A stretch of 64,000 nt of DNA from an archaeon. GTDB taxonomy: Archaea; Asgardarchaeota; Hermodarchaeia; Hermodarchaeales; Hermodarchaeaceae. Below the pieces are notes generated by a model. That model searched no databases and was not told where the DNA came from. It saw nothing but the letters and a program-made list of their open reading frames with translations. Shown one piece after another: positions 8,033 through 15,959 of this stretch. The translations under genes were made by a program, and so were the position numbers. Numbering within the stretch: the first letter of the stretch is position 1; each line of letters starts with the position of its first letter. The DNA lies in NCBI GenBank assembly GCA_016550425.1, contig JABXGS010000120.1, positions 35,343 through 99,342 on the forward strand. Direction: 5' to 3'.

Positions 8033-8787
8033 TGAGTCTCAATCAGTTCAATCGTATTATTCCATTTCTATCTATTCTCATAGGCTCTTATGTCGCAAGC
8101 TACTTTTTCTTCTTCTTTCCTGTTGCGCTGCTCCAAGGTAGCCTTAGTATAGTTATCCTTCTTGTCGCATTACCCTGCTTGTTTTTTCTATATCACTGCG
8201 TTGGTTGGAAAAGCACACTCCTCATTGTACTCACCCTAGGCGGTTTGGTTTTATTAATTGAAAGTATTGGGTTGTTGACAGGGTTTCCATATGGGGTCTT
8301 CTATTACACCGATTTAGTTGGATTCAAAGTCTTTGGGTTAGTGCCTTGGGCTGTTCCATTCGCGTTTTTACCGCTGCTCCTGGGGGCAATTACATTATCC
8401 ATTCATTATATCGAAACCCCCTGGAAATTAATTCTGGGAACTGCATTGCTTTTAGTAGTTATAGATTTGGTTATCGATCCGATTCTCGTGCACTTGGGGG
8501 TTTGGGTGTGGGTGCCGCCTGGAGCATATTATGGCGTACCAATCTCTAATTTCGTTGGATGGTTCATAACAGGTCTAATAACCGTCTCGATTTTCTTTGT
8601 TCTCATCAAACACCGATTTAATCCAAAGCCCAGACTACCAATTTTCATTGCCCTAAGTCTTGTCCTTACATTGGCTTTCTGGTCTGGCTATGCTTTGTGG
8701 TCTATGCTTTATATCCCATTTGTACTCAGTCTCTGCTTACTTGGGCTATTCCTATTTACATTCGTTAAATACTGGCCTGTGAATTAG
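8032..8787 (+). CDS. cruF: CruF-like carotenoid hydratase (bisanhydrobacterioruberin hydratase)
   Basis: A 251-residue membrane protein with about seven hydrophobic segments. The stretch TGFPYGVFYYTDLVGFKVFG followed by a VPWAVPFAF segment is the hallmark of the CruF/carotenoid-biosynthesis membrane family; a later acidic IDLVIDPI motif is also typical. In haloarchaea CruF hydrates the C50 backbone ends, completing bacterioruberin. The start is placed at ATG 8032, whose A is shared with the lyeJ stop codon; a longer in-frame reading from 7951 would overlap lyeJ by 80 bases and is unlikely. Confidence 0.86.
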   Translation: MSLNQFNRIIPFLSILIGSYVASYFFFFFPVALLQGSLSIVILLVALPCLFFLYHCVGWKSTLLIVLTLGGLVLLIESIGLLTGFPYGVFYYTDLVGFKVFGLVPWAVPFAFLPLLLGAITLSIHYIETPWKLILGTALLLVVIDLVIDPILVHLGVWVWVPPGAYYGVPISNFVGWFITGLITVSIFFVLIKHRFNPKPRLPIFIALSLVLTLAFWSGYALWSMLYIPFVLSLCLLGLFLFTFVKYWPVN

Positions 8788-8814
8788 ATCCATGGCCTGA
8801 TGGTGAGGTTATAA

Positions 8815-9684
8815 CTAAAAGAAGATGTAATTCAGAAGAGTCGCGAAGACTAGCACAAGACAAATCGTAACAAGATATCTTGGTGCACGATAACGCATTT
8901 GAACCGCGTTAGGCGTTGTAGGGGTTTTTACTAATTGCACACTCCGATAAATCAACCAGCAAGAGGACACCACCGCCACTATGAGGTAAAGAAACCCAAG
9001 TTGACCTATGACGCCAATTACAATACTCATTATTGATGCTATTGAAAATAAAACTAGGATTAGTTGCGCAGCGCGTTTCGATGAAATCGCTGTAGAAAAT
9101 GTAGTGACTTTGTTTACTTTATCAATATCGACATCTTGAACTTCACTGATGAGAGTACGGCCCATTTCCCAGGACATCCCAAAGAACACAAAAAAAAGAA
9201 CGAAAGTTGGGAAATACTGGCCTGTGATTGCGGCGCTACCCAAGAGAATGATAAAAAACACGGCTAGCATGGTGCACACAAAACTGTACGGAATTTCCTG
9301 CTTACGCATGTAATTGTATGCAAAAGGCAAGGGTATAGCAATGAACGCAAGAAGCACACACAACGGATTAAGGAAGAAAGTGAGCACTACTGCTACCACG
9401 CCATATGTCAAACCAAGAATTAAGGCTAATCTCGGGGGAACTACTCCGCTAGGAATTACCCGGTTCGCGGTTCTCGGATTTTTTTTATCAGTTATCCAAT
9501 CAAAGTAGTCATTCAATGTGTGAGCAGAAGCAATTGCTAACGCAACAGCAACATACCCAGTAAGAAAAGGAATGAAAAACGGAATCGTATTAGTACTCAG
9601 AAAAGTTGCAGCTATGTAAAAAGATGTGGTGGTTAGAAGTACGTAGGGTCGAGTTAGTGAAACAAGTCCCCTTAACTTATCCAT
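8815..9684 (-). CDS. UbiA-family prenyltransferase, substrate uncertain
   Basis: A polytopic membrane protein of about 289 residues with the UbiA motif NDYFDWITDKKNPRTANR, then RVIPSG, and a second Asp-rich loop EVQDVDIDKVNK. The spacing and the RxIPSG element resemble digeranylgeranylglyceryl phosphate synthases (archaeal ether lipid synthesis) and other aromatic prenyltransferases. It converges on cruF with a 27-base gap, so it is not in that operon. The start is ATG 9684, preceded by TTGGAAGT; a TTG five codons earlier is the alternative. It could make lipid, quinone, heme-related or carotenoid products; motif alone does not decide. Confidence 0.75.
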   Translation of the reverse strand: MDKLRGLVSLTRPYVLLTTTSFYIAATFLSTNTIPFFIPFLTGYVAVALAIASAHTLNDYFDWITDKKNPRTANRVIPSGVVPPRLALILGLTYGVVAVVLTFFLNPLCVLLAFIAIPLPFAYNYMRKQEIPYSFVCTMLAVFFIILLGSAAITGQYFPTFVLFFVFFGMSWEMGRTLISEVQDVDIDKVNKVTTFSTAISSKRAAQLILVLFSIASIMSIVIGVIGQLGFLYLIVAVVSSCWLIYRSVQLVKTPTTPNAVQMRYRAPRYLVTICLVLVFATLLNYIFF

Positions 9685-9733
9685 ATCAATTACTTCCAAG
9701 ATTCAATTAATTAGTATTTCAGTTAGGGCTAGT

Positions 9734-9748
9734 CCACTAAAGTAGTGG
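9734..9748. terminator. Short hairpin after the flavodoxin-like gene
   Basis: A perfect 6-bp inverted repeat, CCACTA-AAG-TAGTGG, lies a few bases past the stop of the flavodoxin-like gene and before the UbiA gene on the same strand. It has no strong T-tract. A processing or termination signal is possible. Confidence 0.3.
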
Positions 9749-9752
9749 TACA

Positions 9753-10268
9753 CTAAGAGATTTTTTCGATGACATCTTGTGCGAATCGACGGGCTCGTTG
9801 AAGTGCTTCTTCATCTGGAAATCCTCTTGGCATATCTCTTGCATGTTTTACCCGTTCAACTAATTGTGGGTTCTCAGATTGGAGCATTCCTTCAATAAGT
9901 TGCTCACTCATATCACCCTGACAGTGGAAAAGGTCAACAATGTCTGCTCCCTTAGCAGCATCCCTGCATTTTTGTAACCACTCTTGAAGGGGCGGCGCTT
10001 GATCAGGAGAGCCATGAGTGATCACTAATGCGATTCGCCGGCCATTGACATTTTCTTCAAGCCAGTCCTTTGACTCAGGACCTGGCCCAAACATCTCGAT
10101 CGGAAATCCGACGAAGGACAAATCGTAGCCTTCTAAGGATATAGTGTCGTCCCATGGTTTTTGTTCTTTTTAAATTTGAACGGCGTCAAACATTGCATCA
10201 ATAACCTGTTTTGTGTTACCAGTTGCTGTTCGATATGTAAAGAGGACTTTCAGGATACCAACCTCCAT
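9753..10268 (-). pseudogene. Flavodoxin-like gene interrupted by an in-frame TAA
   Basis: Reading the minus strand from ATG 10268 gives an N-terminal flavodoxin strand and phosphate-binding loop, LFTYRTATGNTKQVIDAMFD, where TATGNT is the FMN phosphate loop. A TAA codon at 10172-10170 follows, and the same frame then continues KEQKPWDDTISLEGYDLSF to VGFPIEMFGPGP and on to a normal C-terminus (VITHGSP, LFHCQGDMSE). Both halves fit one flavodoxin of about 170 residues with no frame change, so an indel does not explain the break. It may be a nonsense mutation, a base error, or readthrough. If only the downstream part is made from TTG 10118, it would lack the FMN loop. An ATG at 10307 could extend the N-terminus by 13 residues. 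Confidence 0.75.
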
Positions 10269-10405
10269 CGCAGTTCCACTCTGATAATTGATTATTACAG
10301 ATTTCATTTTGTTTAGGTATCAAACGGAAACACCAACTGGGAATGCAATCTGATTCTTCTATTTGGTGGTTGATTCCTGGGGTTTCAGGTTTCTATGGGT
10401 GAAGA

Positions 10406-10454
10406 AAAATTTATATACTACTGAGTATACTTATACTACTAATTATACTCAGTA
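10406..10454 (+). promoter_or_regulatory. TATA box and inverted-repeat operator before the AbrB-like gene
   Basis: A TATA element (AAATTTATATA, about 10407-10417) is followed by 11-bp perfect inverted arms, TACTGAGTATA at 10419-10429 and TATACTCAGTA at 10444-10454, separated by 14 bases that contain further TATAC repeats. The arms cover the expected transcription start, so a bound dimer would block initiation. Autoregulation by the AbrB-like protein encoded 29 bases downstream is a natural inference. Confidence 0.65.
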
Positions 10455-10482
10455 TAAAAAAAATAGAAGTGAAAACTAAACA

Positions 10483-10752
10483 ATGTTTAATGAAGATAAG
10501 CAAAGACGTCCTCCATCCCATATAGTACATAAGAAAAGGACCAAACGTGTTCGAGTTATCGTCAAAGGGTATATGCGTCCTGATGGTTCCTCCTATCATG
10601 TTGTCATTCCAAAGCAAATTCGTCAAATGATGGAACTGGAGGGTGGCGAATATTTTTTGATGTCCGCTAGTCTACGACGAGATGAAATTCGTCTACGACG
10701 GGTTGATTTCTTCAATGACGAAGATGAAGGGTCGAACTCTTCAACAAAATAG
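10483..10752 (+). CDS. AbrB/SpoVT-like swapped-hairpin DNA-binding protein
   Basis: This 89-residue basic protein contains, at about residues 22-66, the pattern RVIVKGYMRPDGSSYHVVIP followed by KQIRQMMELEGGEYF. It is the swapped-hairpin AbrB fold: a strand, the VxIPKxIR turn, a short helix and a strand ending with an Arg-rich segment. The tail is acidic and Ser-rich. Such proteins act as dimeric transcription regulators or antitoxins. No toxin-like gene is adjacent, and a clear inverted repeat lies over its promoter, so an autoregulated transcription factor is favoured. Confidence 0.8.
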   Translation: MFNEDKQRRPPSHIVHKKRTKRVRVIVKGYMRPDGSSYHVVIPKQIRQMMELEGGEYFLMSASLRRDEIRLRRVDFFNDEDEGSNSSTK

Positions 10753-10873
10753 ACTAAGTTGATTGTTGACCTTTCCTTTATTTTATTTGAATATCAAGCG
10801 CTAGCTCCGACAGTTCTTTAATCCTATCGGCAAATAGGAATCTGATAGATCACGTTTTGCTGTTGGTGGCTAT

Positions 10874-12976
10874 GTGATTCAACTTATTGGTGTGCTTGCT
10901 GAAGACGGTGTGCCAGTTCGAATTCGGGCATTTGTAGATGTAGAATCTGCATCAGTCCTTGGTGGGATTGTTGAGGTTTTGAAAGGATTATCCTCTGAAC
11001 TGGAACTGGGACAGGTTCAGCGTTTACAATTTCAGGAAAATACTCTGCTTGTTACCGAGGCTGAAAAAGGCTATTCAATTATCGCCTTGGCGGATAAAGC
11101 GGAAGATTATGTGGAAGGCTTGTTACGTGTTATCCGAATTGCTATCGATGACTCATCTTTGGTGAAAGCTAGCGAACCTGTCACCGAAAGGATGCGAGTA
11201 CTTGTAGATGCCATTTTAGATTTTTTTCTACAACCAACCTTGGATGTAGCCCTCGAAGAGATCATTGATCCAGTATGGGGCGCTATTCTCGATCGGTTAA
11301 ACAAGAATAGAGAGTATGCACAGGCTATTGAGAAGATTGATGTTCTTATTCGTAATTCCAAAGAGCCTGATCAAATCTGGGAAAAACTTGAAGCAAAGGC
11401 GAAAGGATCACTTTTAGAGGCTTTGAATCTCGCGTTCGTTGGACAATTTGATCAAGCTTGTGCAATCGCATTACAACTTGATGAACCACTTGCACAACTT
11501 TTTGCTGTCAAAACAGGCCTTCTCGCGCTGTCGATGACTCATTTAGCCGCTCCGCCCCGTTATCGACTACGCCGAATCGCGGAAGGTCTTCCTCTAAAAT
11601 ATCAACCGTATTCGGAATTAGCGTATGCTACGACATTGTATTACGACCGCCTAATGCCGTATGAGGACTATCTGAAAATTTATCAGAATGCGGCTTCAAG
11701 ATTTACATTCTCAGAGGACGACGAGGGTGTAATTTTTGCTTTCCTCTTCATTGATACTCGAATTGTAACGCTTCCTGAATTTGCACGTAAATTAGCAGGT
11801 TATTTTGAAAAGAAATCACCCATTCTTCAGAATTACATCCTGGCTATGTCAGATCGACAGCAGTTGTTTACTAAGCTCTATTCAAGCACATCCTATTCGG
11901 AATTTAAAAATCAGGTTAGCAGTTGGAAAACAAAAATTAGTTCGATTCTAGAAGATGTTAATCAATTCTTAAAACCCGGCTTTTTAGGGAAGTTATTACG
12001 TAGCAACCCTGAAGCGGGTCTTAGAGGCTCGCTTAACTTAGGTACGTATATTGCGTTATATACGGCCTTGGCTGAATCGCCTGTTTTGAATCTTCGGGAA
12101 CGAAAAGAAGTGCTCGAAGAGGTGTTATGGGTCTATTCACAATATTTCCGTAAACTACTAGAAAGCAAACTTCCACTCTTTAATTACACAATTGATAGTG
12201 TATTTCAAAGTGTTAGCGTTGTGTTAGGCGAGTTATTCTACCTGCGTTCAGGAGAAGCCCAACACGAACATATCCCAGTGGTTAAGAAATATTTACAGGA
12301 CGTTCTGGATACTATGACAGTTGATTGGCTCCGTAAGCATCCAGATACTTCCACCCTGTTTGTATTGTCGAATGCTACATTTCCTGTCCTTCTCTTGGCA
12401 AATGCCACAGATGTACTCGAGGTTCGGTTCCTCTATCTAGCAATGCGTTTGCTTAATACGATGGCATTAATGAAATCACAGAAAATCGATGTTCAAGATT
12501 TTACTACGGATTTGCTTAATATCCAAACCTCGCTAGCAACTTTCATTATACAATTTCTTCCTGATTCACTTGAAAACCAGTATCTAGAACGTTGTGTACG
12601 GGTTATACTGCAGGGACATAAGTTTTTCATCAAGCACGGAGTCTTATGTCGGGACGATATCGCTTCAGCAACGCTCCTGACAAGATACCTAAGACCGGCC
12701 AATTTAACTGATGACTATCGGATTTATGTTGATTCAGCGATCACTTTGAACCGGGTTGCTGTTCCTGATGTTCAACGGCATGAATCGGATATCGCTATGT
12801 TGGCAACGAATTATTTGGGGTTACTGAAAAAAGCTAGCCAGACCTTTGATGATGAGAAGTACGTGAAACTTGCGAAGACTGCGTTTCAGCAGACCGTTGA
12901 AGTTTGGAATAAATATGGATTCGAATATAAAGCTCAGGAATTCCAGAAACAATATGGCCGGATATTTCAAGATTGA
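10874..12976 (+). CDS. Large helical-repeat protein with a possible longin/roadblock-like N-terminus
   Basis: A 700-residue soluble protein without signal peptide or membrane helix. Residues 1-95 form a predicted alpha/beta unit (LIGVLAEDGVPVRIRAF, GGIVEVLKGLSSELELGQ, then LLVTEAEKGYSIIALADKA and a helix) that resembles the Asgard longin-like or roadblock-like domains thought to contact small GTPases. Residues about 100-700 are almost all amphipathic helices with TPR/solenoid character. Start is GTG 10874. Its last ten bases overlap the convergent thyX end. I do not recognise a named family; a scaffold or GTPase effector is only an inference. Confidence 0.6.
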   Translation: MIQLIGVLAEDGVPVRIRAFVDVESASVLGGIVEVLKGLSSELELGQVQRLQFQENTLLVTEAEKGYSIIALADKAEDYVEGLLRVIRIAIDDSSLVKASEPVTERMRVLVDAILDFFLQPTLDVALEEIIDPVWGAILDRLNKNREYAQAIEKIDVLIRNSKEPDQIWEKLEAKAKGSLLEALNLAFVGQFDQACAIALQLDEPLAQLFAVKTGLLALSMTHLAAPPRYRLRRIAEGLPLKYQPYSELAYATTLYYDRLMPYEDYLKIYQNAASRFTFSEDDEGVIFAFLFIDTRIVTLPEFARKLAGYFEKKSPILQNYILAMSDRQQLFTKLYSSTSYSEFKNQVSSWKTKISSILEDVNQFLKPGFLGKLLRSNPEAGLRGSLNLGTYIALYTALAESPVLNLRERKEVLEEVLWVYSQYFRKLLESKLPLFNYTIDSVFQSVSVVLGELFYLRSGEAQHEHIPVVKKYLQDVLDTMTVDWLRKHPDTSTLFVLSNATFPVLLLANATDVLEVRFLYLAMRLLNTMALMKSQKIDVQDFTTDLLNIQTSLATFIIQFLPDSLENQYLERCVRVILQGHKFFIKHGVLCRDDIASATLLTRYLRPANLTDDYRIYVDSAITLNRVAVPDVQRHESDIAMLATNYLGLLKKASQTFDDEKYVKLAKTAFQQTVEVWNKYGFEYKAQEFQKQYGRIFQD

Positions 12977-13605
12977 CCAAAGTTTTCATTAAATTTGTCA
13001 AGAAGATCTTGGTCGACTATTAATTCTTGGAAAATTACAGGGGCGATTTCTTTCACGAGACGCAGCATCTCATTTGCAACGGTCCTAATTTCGAGTTGGG
13101 CGGTTCGATGAATTCGTAGGGGAAAGAATGATTCAAGAAGTGTCCGCGCATTAAATGTAGCAATGATTGCTGTCTCGGAACCCATTGGGGCTAGATAGCG
13201 TGCATCCTCCATTGGAACCCCACGACGATAATATTCACGATAAAGAGTTTCCGCGGCTTGTTGAAGTTGCTCGGGGTTTTCTGCTGTTTCAAGCACTGTT
13301 GGAGGAAGAATTATTTTTTTGATTTTAGTACGACGGAAGGATTTCTGCAGATAACTAGCAATCCGGTGGCGGACAAATTGGTGTGTAAATACCCGGGATA
13401 CTTCCGTGATTTCAAATGTGAATACGGCATGTTCAAGAACTGATGTATGCCCCATTTCGATGACCTTTCTGAGAAATTTGTCCCAACCCCCACTCGGGAT
13501 TTTCCGGTCGATTTCGTCCCAGGTCTCTGATACATTGGAATAACGACCAATTTTTGCACAGAGAAGATCTGGGTTCTCTGTATGCGAAAGAATTCTGACC
13601 TTCAT
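12967..13605 (-). CDS. thyX: Flavin-dependent thymidylate synthase
   Basis: The 212-residue protein contains the ThyX motif RHRIASYLQKSFR at residues 79-91 (form RHRxxSxxxxSxR), preceded by HTSVLEHAVFTF. ThyX makes dTMP from dUMP with methylenetetrahydrofolate and FAD, acting as a tetramer. The start is ATG 13605, because AAAGGAGC stands eight bases upstream; a longer reading to 13653 adds 16 charged residues with no family match. Downstream it overlaps the convergent 700-residue gene by ten bases. With the class II ribonucleotide reductase near 23-25 kb it covers dNTP synthesis. Confidence 0.93.
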   Translation of the reverse strand: MKVRILSHTENPDLLCAKIGRYSNVSETWDEIDRKIPSGGWDKFLRKVIEMGHTSVLEHAVFTFEITEVSRVFTHQFVRHRIASYLQKSFRRTKIKKIILPPTVLETAENPEQLQQAAETLYREYYRRGVPMEDARYLAPMGSETAIIATFNARTLLESFFPLRIHRTAQLEIRTVANEMLRLVKEIAPVIFQELIVDQDLLDKFNENFGQS

Positions 13606-13766
13606 AACAAGATGCTCCTTTGATAGCTTTTTTGATTTGTCACTATTCGTCATTCATTGGATGTAATGCTTCTACGCGTGTTTTCACTGAAAAGTCCTTT
13701 GTTCTTAAATCCCACTCAAAATCTTAGCGCTGAGCCAATTATCAGGTTATAACACTCTTTCAGGCA

Positions 13767-14783
13767 TTATTTTATTCCAGGGACTTTTGGAAAGGGTGAA
13801 CATTCCCAGATATGCGTTACTCCACAAACATATCGGGTTAATCGCTCTAGCCCGATTCCAAATCCTGCTGAAGGCGGGATTCCTTCCTGTAACATCTCTA
13901 AATACCAACCATATTTTTTGGGGTCCTCACCAGTCTGTTGCATTCGACGAGTTACCCCTTCCACGGTGTATTCCCTTTCTCCTCCGCTTGAGAGTTCTCC
14001 ATACCCTTCAGGCAAAATCAAGTCCATGGATCGTACCAATTTGGGATGGTCGACATCCCGTAGGTAATAGAACCCACGGGATGTAGCGGGATATTCTGTG
14101 ACCCAGAACGGTGTGTCAAAATAAGTGGAAAGATAAACCTCAGCCTCCCAAGGCAATTCCTTAGCCGAATCTAGATCGAACCCTTCGGTAAGTAGGATTT
14201 CAAGGGCTTCGCCGTATGTGATGCGGGGTAACTGGCGAGGAGGTAAGGGGAGGGTGCGCCTGAGTGCCGTGAGTTGCTCAGCGCACTCATGTTTGACGGT
14301 GTGGATGACCTCGAACAACAACGTGTCTCCAAGCGTCATCATCGTGTCACAGGTTCCATGTGCTACTTCGAGGTCGAGTTGATAAAACTCGGCTAGGTGT
14401 CGACCTGTTTTGCGGCTTACTGATGGTTCCAGCCGGATATTTGGAGAAAAAGCATATACACGGGGGAAACTCGCCATAGTCATCTGTTTATACAAGATCA
14501 TGCTGGTCATCAGCACATAGGTCTTCCCGTAGAAGGGCACTTCTATGACGTCCGCTCCTCTGATTCCTGGATCTGTGACCGGACCAATGATGGGTGCTAA
14601 TACTTCTAAAAATCCCAACTGGTCTAAGATTTGTCGACAGGTCCGAGAAAGTTGATGTTGTACTCGGAGAATGGTCTGAGCTCGGGAGGAACGGATGGAA
14701 CGGTAACGGAAGCGCACTCCGCGTTCCACGTCTGCGGCTACTTCGCTTGAGAGCTGACGATGCGGAACCGGTTCCATTACCAT
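13767..14783 (-). CDS. Class II synthetase-like protein, archaeal asparagine synthetase-related
   Basis: The 338-residue protein is a class II aminoacyl-tRNA synthetase catalytic core lacking an anticodon-binding domain. Motif 1 region contains LAPIIGPVTDPG, motif 2 lies around RLEPSVSRKTGRHLAEFYQL, and motif 3 is GFGIGLERLTRYVCG near the C-terminus. Such stand-alone AsnRS-like cores in archaea include an asparagine synthetase (the Pyrococcus AS-AR type) that amidates aspartate with ATP. Start is ATG 14783 after AAGGTGGG; a TTG at 14816 is possible. It is divergent from an Lrp/AsnC regulator with shared half-sites. The gene is notably G+C rich compared with its neighbours. Confidence 0.78.
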   Translation of the reverse strand: MVMEPVPHRQLSSEVAADVERGVRFRYRSIRSSRAQTILRVQHQLSRTCRQILDQLGFLEVLAPIIGPVTDPGIRGADVIEVPFYGKTYVLMTSMILYKQMTMASFPRVYAFSPNIRLEPSVSRKTGRHLAEFYQLDLEVAHGTCDTMMTLGDTLLFEVIHTVKHECAEQLTALRRTLPLPPRQLPRITYGEALEILLTEGFDLDSAKELPWEAEVYLSTYFDTPFWVTEYPATSRGFYYLRDVDHPKLVRSMDLILPEGYGELSSGGEREYTVEGVTRRMQQTGEDPKKYGWYLEMLQEGIPPSAGFGIGLERLTRYVCGVTHIWECSPFPKVPGIK

Positions 14784-14820
14784 ATTAACGCACCCACCTT
14801 CTTCAATATAGTTCAACGAT

Positions 14821-14898
14821 ATTAGCTTTTTGCTAATGGCATTAGCATTTTAACAAAATATCACAAATATTATATACAATAATTGGCTATTTGCTAAT
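14821..14898. promoter_or_regulatory. Repeated ATTAGC/GCTAAT half-sites between asparagine-synthetase-like and Lrp genes
   Basis: Four half-sites occur in 78 bases: ATTAGC 14821-14826, GCTAAT 14832-14837, ATTAGC 14841-14846 and GCTAAT 14893-14898, the last ending just before the Lrp ATG at 14900. Alternating orientation makes overlapping palindromes, as expected for a dimeric Lrp-type regulator. A TATA-like AATATTATATAC lies at about 14865-14878 for the Lrp gene. This looks like an autoregulatory operator that also governs the divergent gene. Confidence 0.65.
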
Positions 14899-14899
14899 T

Positions 14900-15343
14900 A
14901 TGATTGATGCTAAAGATCAACTTATTCTTCGGGAATTACGACAAGATGCGAATCAATCCGTTCTGAAAATTGCCCGCAAACTTCGGTTACCCCGTTCGAC
15001 AGTTCAACATAGAATTGATCGTATGAAAACAAACAAGGTCATTAAGCGAATCGTGGCTATTCCTGATTATTCTCAGATTGGTCTTCCCGTCACTGCTTTT
15101 GTACTTGTTACGTTTAATCCAGTAAACAACGTATCTCAACAAGATGTAGCACGTGCCATTGCGAAAATGGAAAATGTGGTGGAGGTACACGTTGTTGCGG
15201 GTCAATGGGATATCATTCTGAAAGCACGAGGTGGGTCGCTACAAGAAATCGGTGAGCTGGTCGTGAATCATTTACGCCAAATTCCGGGTGTTGGACAAAC
15301 GGTTACATCGGGGAGTTTCTTTGTAATAAAAGAAGAACCGTAA
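14900..15343 (+). CDS. Lrp/AsnC-family transcription regulator
   Basis: A 147-residue protein with an N-terminal helix-turn-helix (DQLILRELRQDANQSVLKIA, then RKLRLPRSTVQHRIDRM) and a C-terminal RAM ligand-binding domain (AFVLVTFNPV, VVEVHVVAGQWDIILKARG). This is the standard two-domain Lrp architecture; members bind amino acids and form octamers. The start is ATG 14900; TTG 14891 adds three residues inside a half-site. It is divergent from the asparagine-synthetase-like gene, which parallels AsnC control of asnA in bacteria, suggesting asparagine or aspartate as effector. Confidence 0.9.
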   Translation: MIDAKDQLILRELRQDANQSVLKIARKLRLPRSTVQHRIDRMKTNKVIKRIVAIPDYSQIGLPVTAFVLVTFNPVNNVSQQDVARAIAKMENVVEVHVVAGQWDIILKARGGSLQEIGELVVNHLRQIPGVGQTVTSGSFFVIKEEP

Positions 15344-15351
15344 GAAATAGG

Positions 15352-15849
15352 TTAAGATTTGGTTTTGATACGTTTAAAGAGTGGTCGAAGCTTTGTATAG
15401 TTGTCATTGGTTTCAATATCATCAAAGAGAGTATCTTCCAGGGATTGTTCAAGGGCTTGCTGGAGTTGTTCTTCTGCTTGCTTTTCTTTGCCAAGTTCGA
15501 TGAGCGCCCAAGCATGGTTGAGGAAAATCGTTGGGGTAGGATCGGGAAGATTAGCTGCTTTTGCATAGCAGCGTTCCCCTTCAGCCCAATTTTTTTCGAG
15601 TAAATAGAGATAACCTAGATTGTTCCAGTGTTGAGGATTTTTGGGCTCAAGTTCTGTGACTTTTTTGGCTGCTTGAATGGCAAGTTCATTCTGTTTCTTT
15701 TGGTGGTAGATATTTGCGAGCAGATTCCAACCGTCAATGTTTTTCTGGTCTAGATCCAGGAGATCCTTTGTGAGCATTTCTGCCCGGTCAAAATCTTCAT
15801 CACTAAATGCGATAACTGCTCGTTGAAATAGGTCACTTTCTTTTCCCAT
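15352..15849 (-). CDS. TPR-repeat protein
   Basis: A 165-residue soluble protein with at least three tetratricopeptide repeats: AVIAFSDEDFDRAEMLTKDL, then NIDGWNLLANIYHQKKQNEL, and NPQHWNNLGYLYLLEKNWAE. TPRs mediate protein-protein contacts; no catalytic domain is present. The start is set at ATG 15849 (MGKESDLF), because sequence upstream in frame is not helical and looks like spacer. It is convergent with the Lrp gene and shares a strand with a small membrane protein upstream. Confidence 0.78.
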   Translation of the reverse strand: MGKESDLFQRAVIAFSDEDFDRAEMLTKDLLDLDQKNIDGWNLLANIYHQKKQNELAIQAAKKVTELEPKNPQHWNNLGYLYLLEKNWAEGERCYAKAANLPDPTPTIFLNHAWALIELGKEKQAEEQLQQALEQSLEDTLFDDIETNDNYTKLRPLFKRIKTKS

Positions 15850-15959
15850 AAGCCTGCACCAATCCGTATTCCTTCTCGTGTTCCTTCCTCTTAAATGACT
15901 CTTAATAGAAATGCCGATGAGATTGTCAAAAAGGTTTGCAATTATTGTATTTTGAAAAA

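Noticed and set aside
5682..8787. Rhodopsin or beta-carotene pathway genes in the carotenoid region
   Set aside because: No seven-helix retinal protein with the Lys signature, lycopene cyclase or carotenoid dioxygenase was found.
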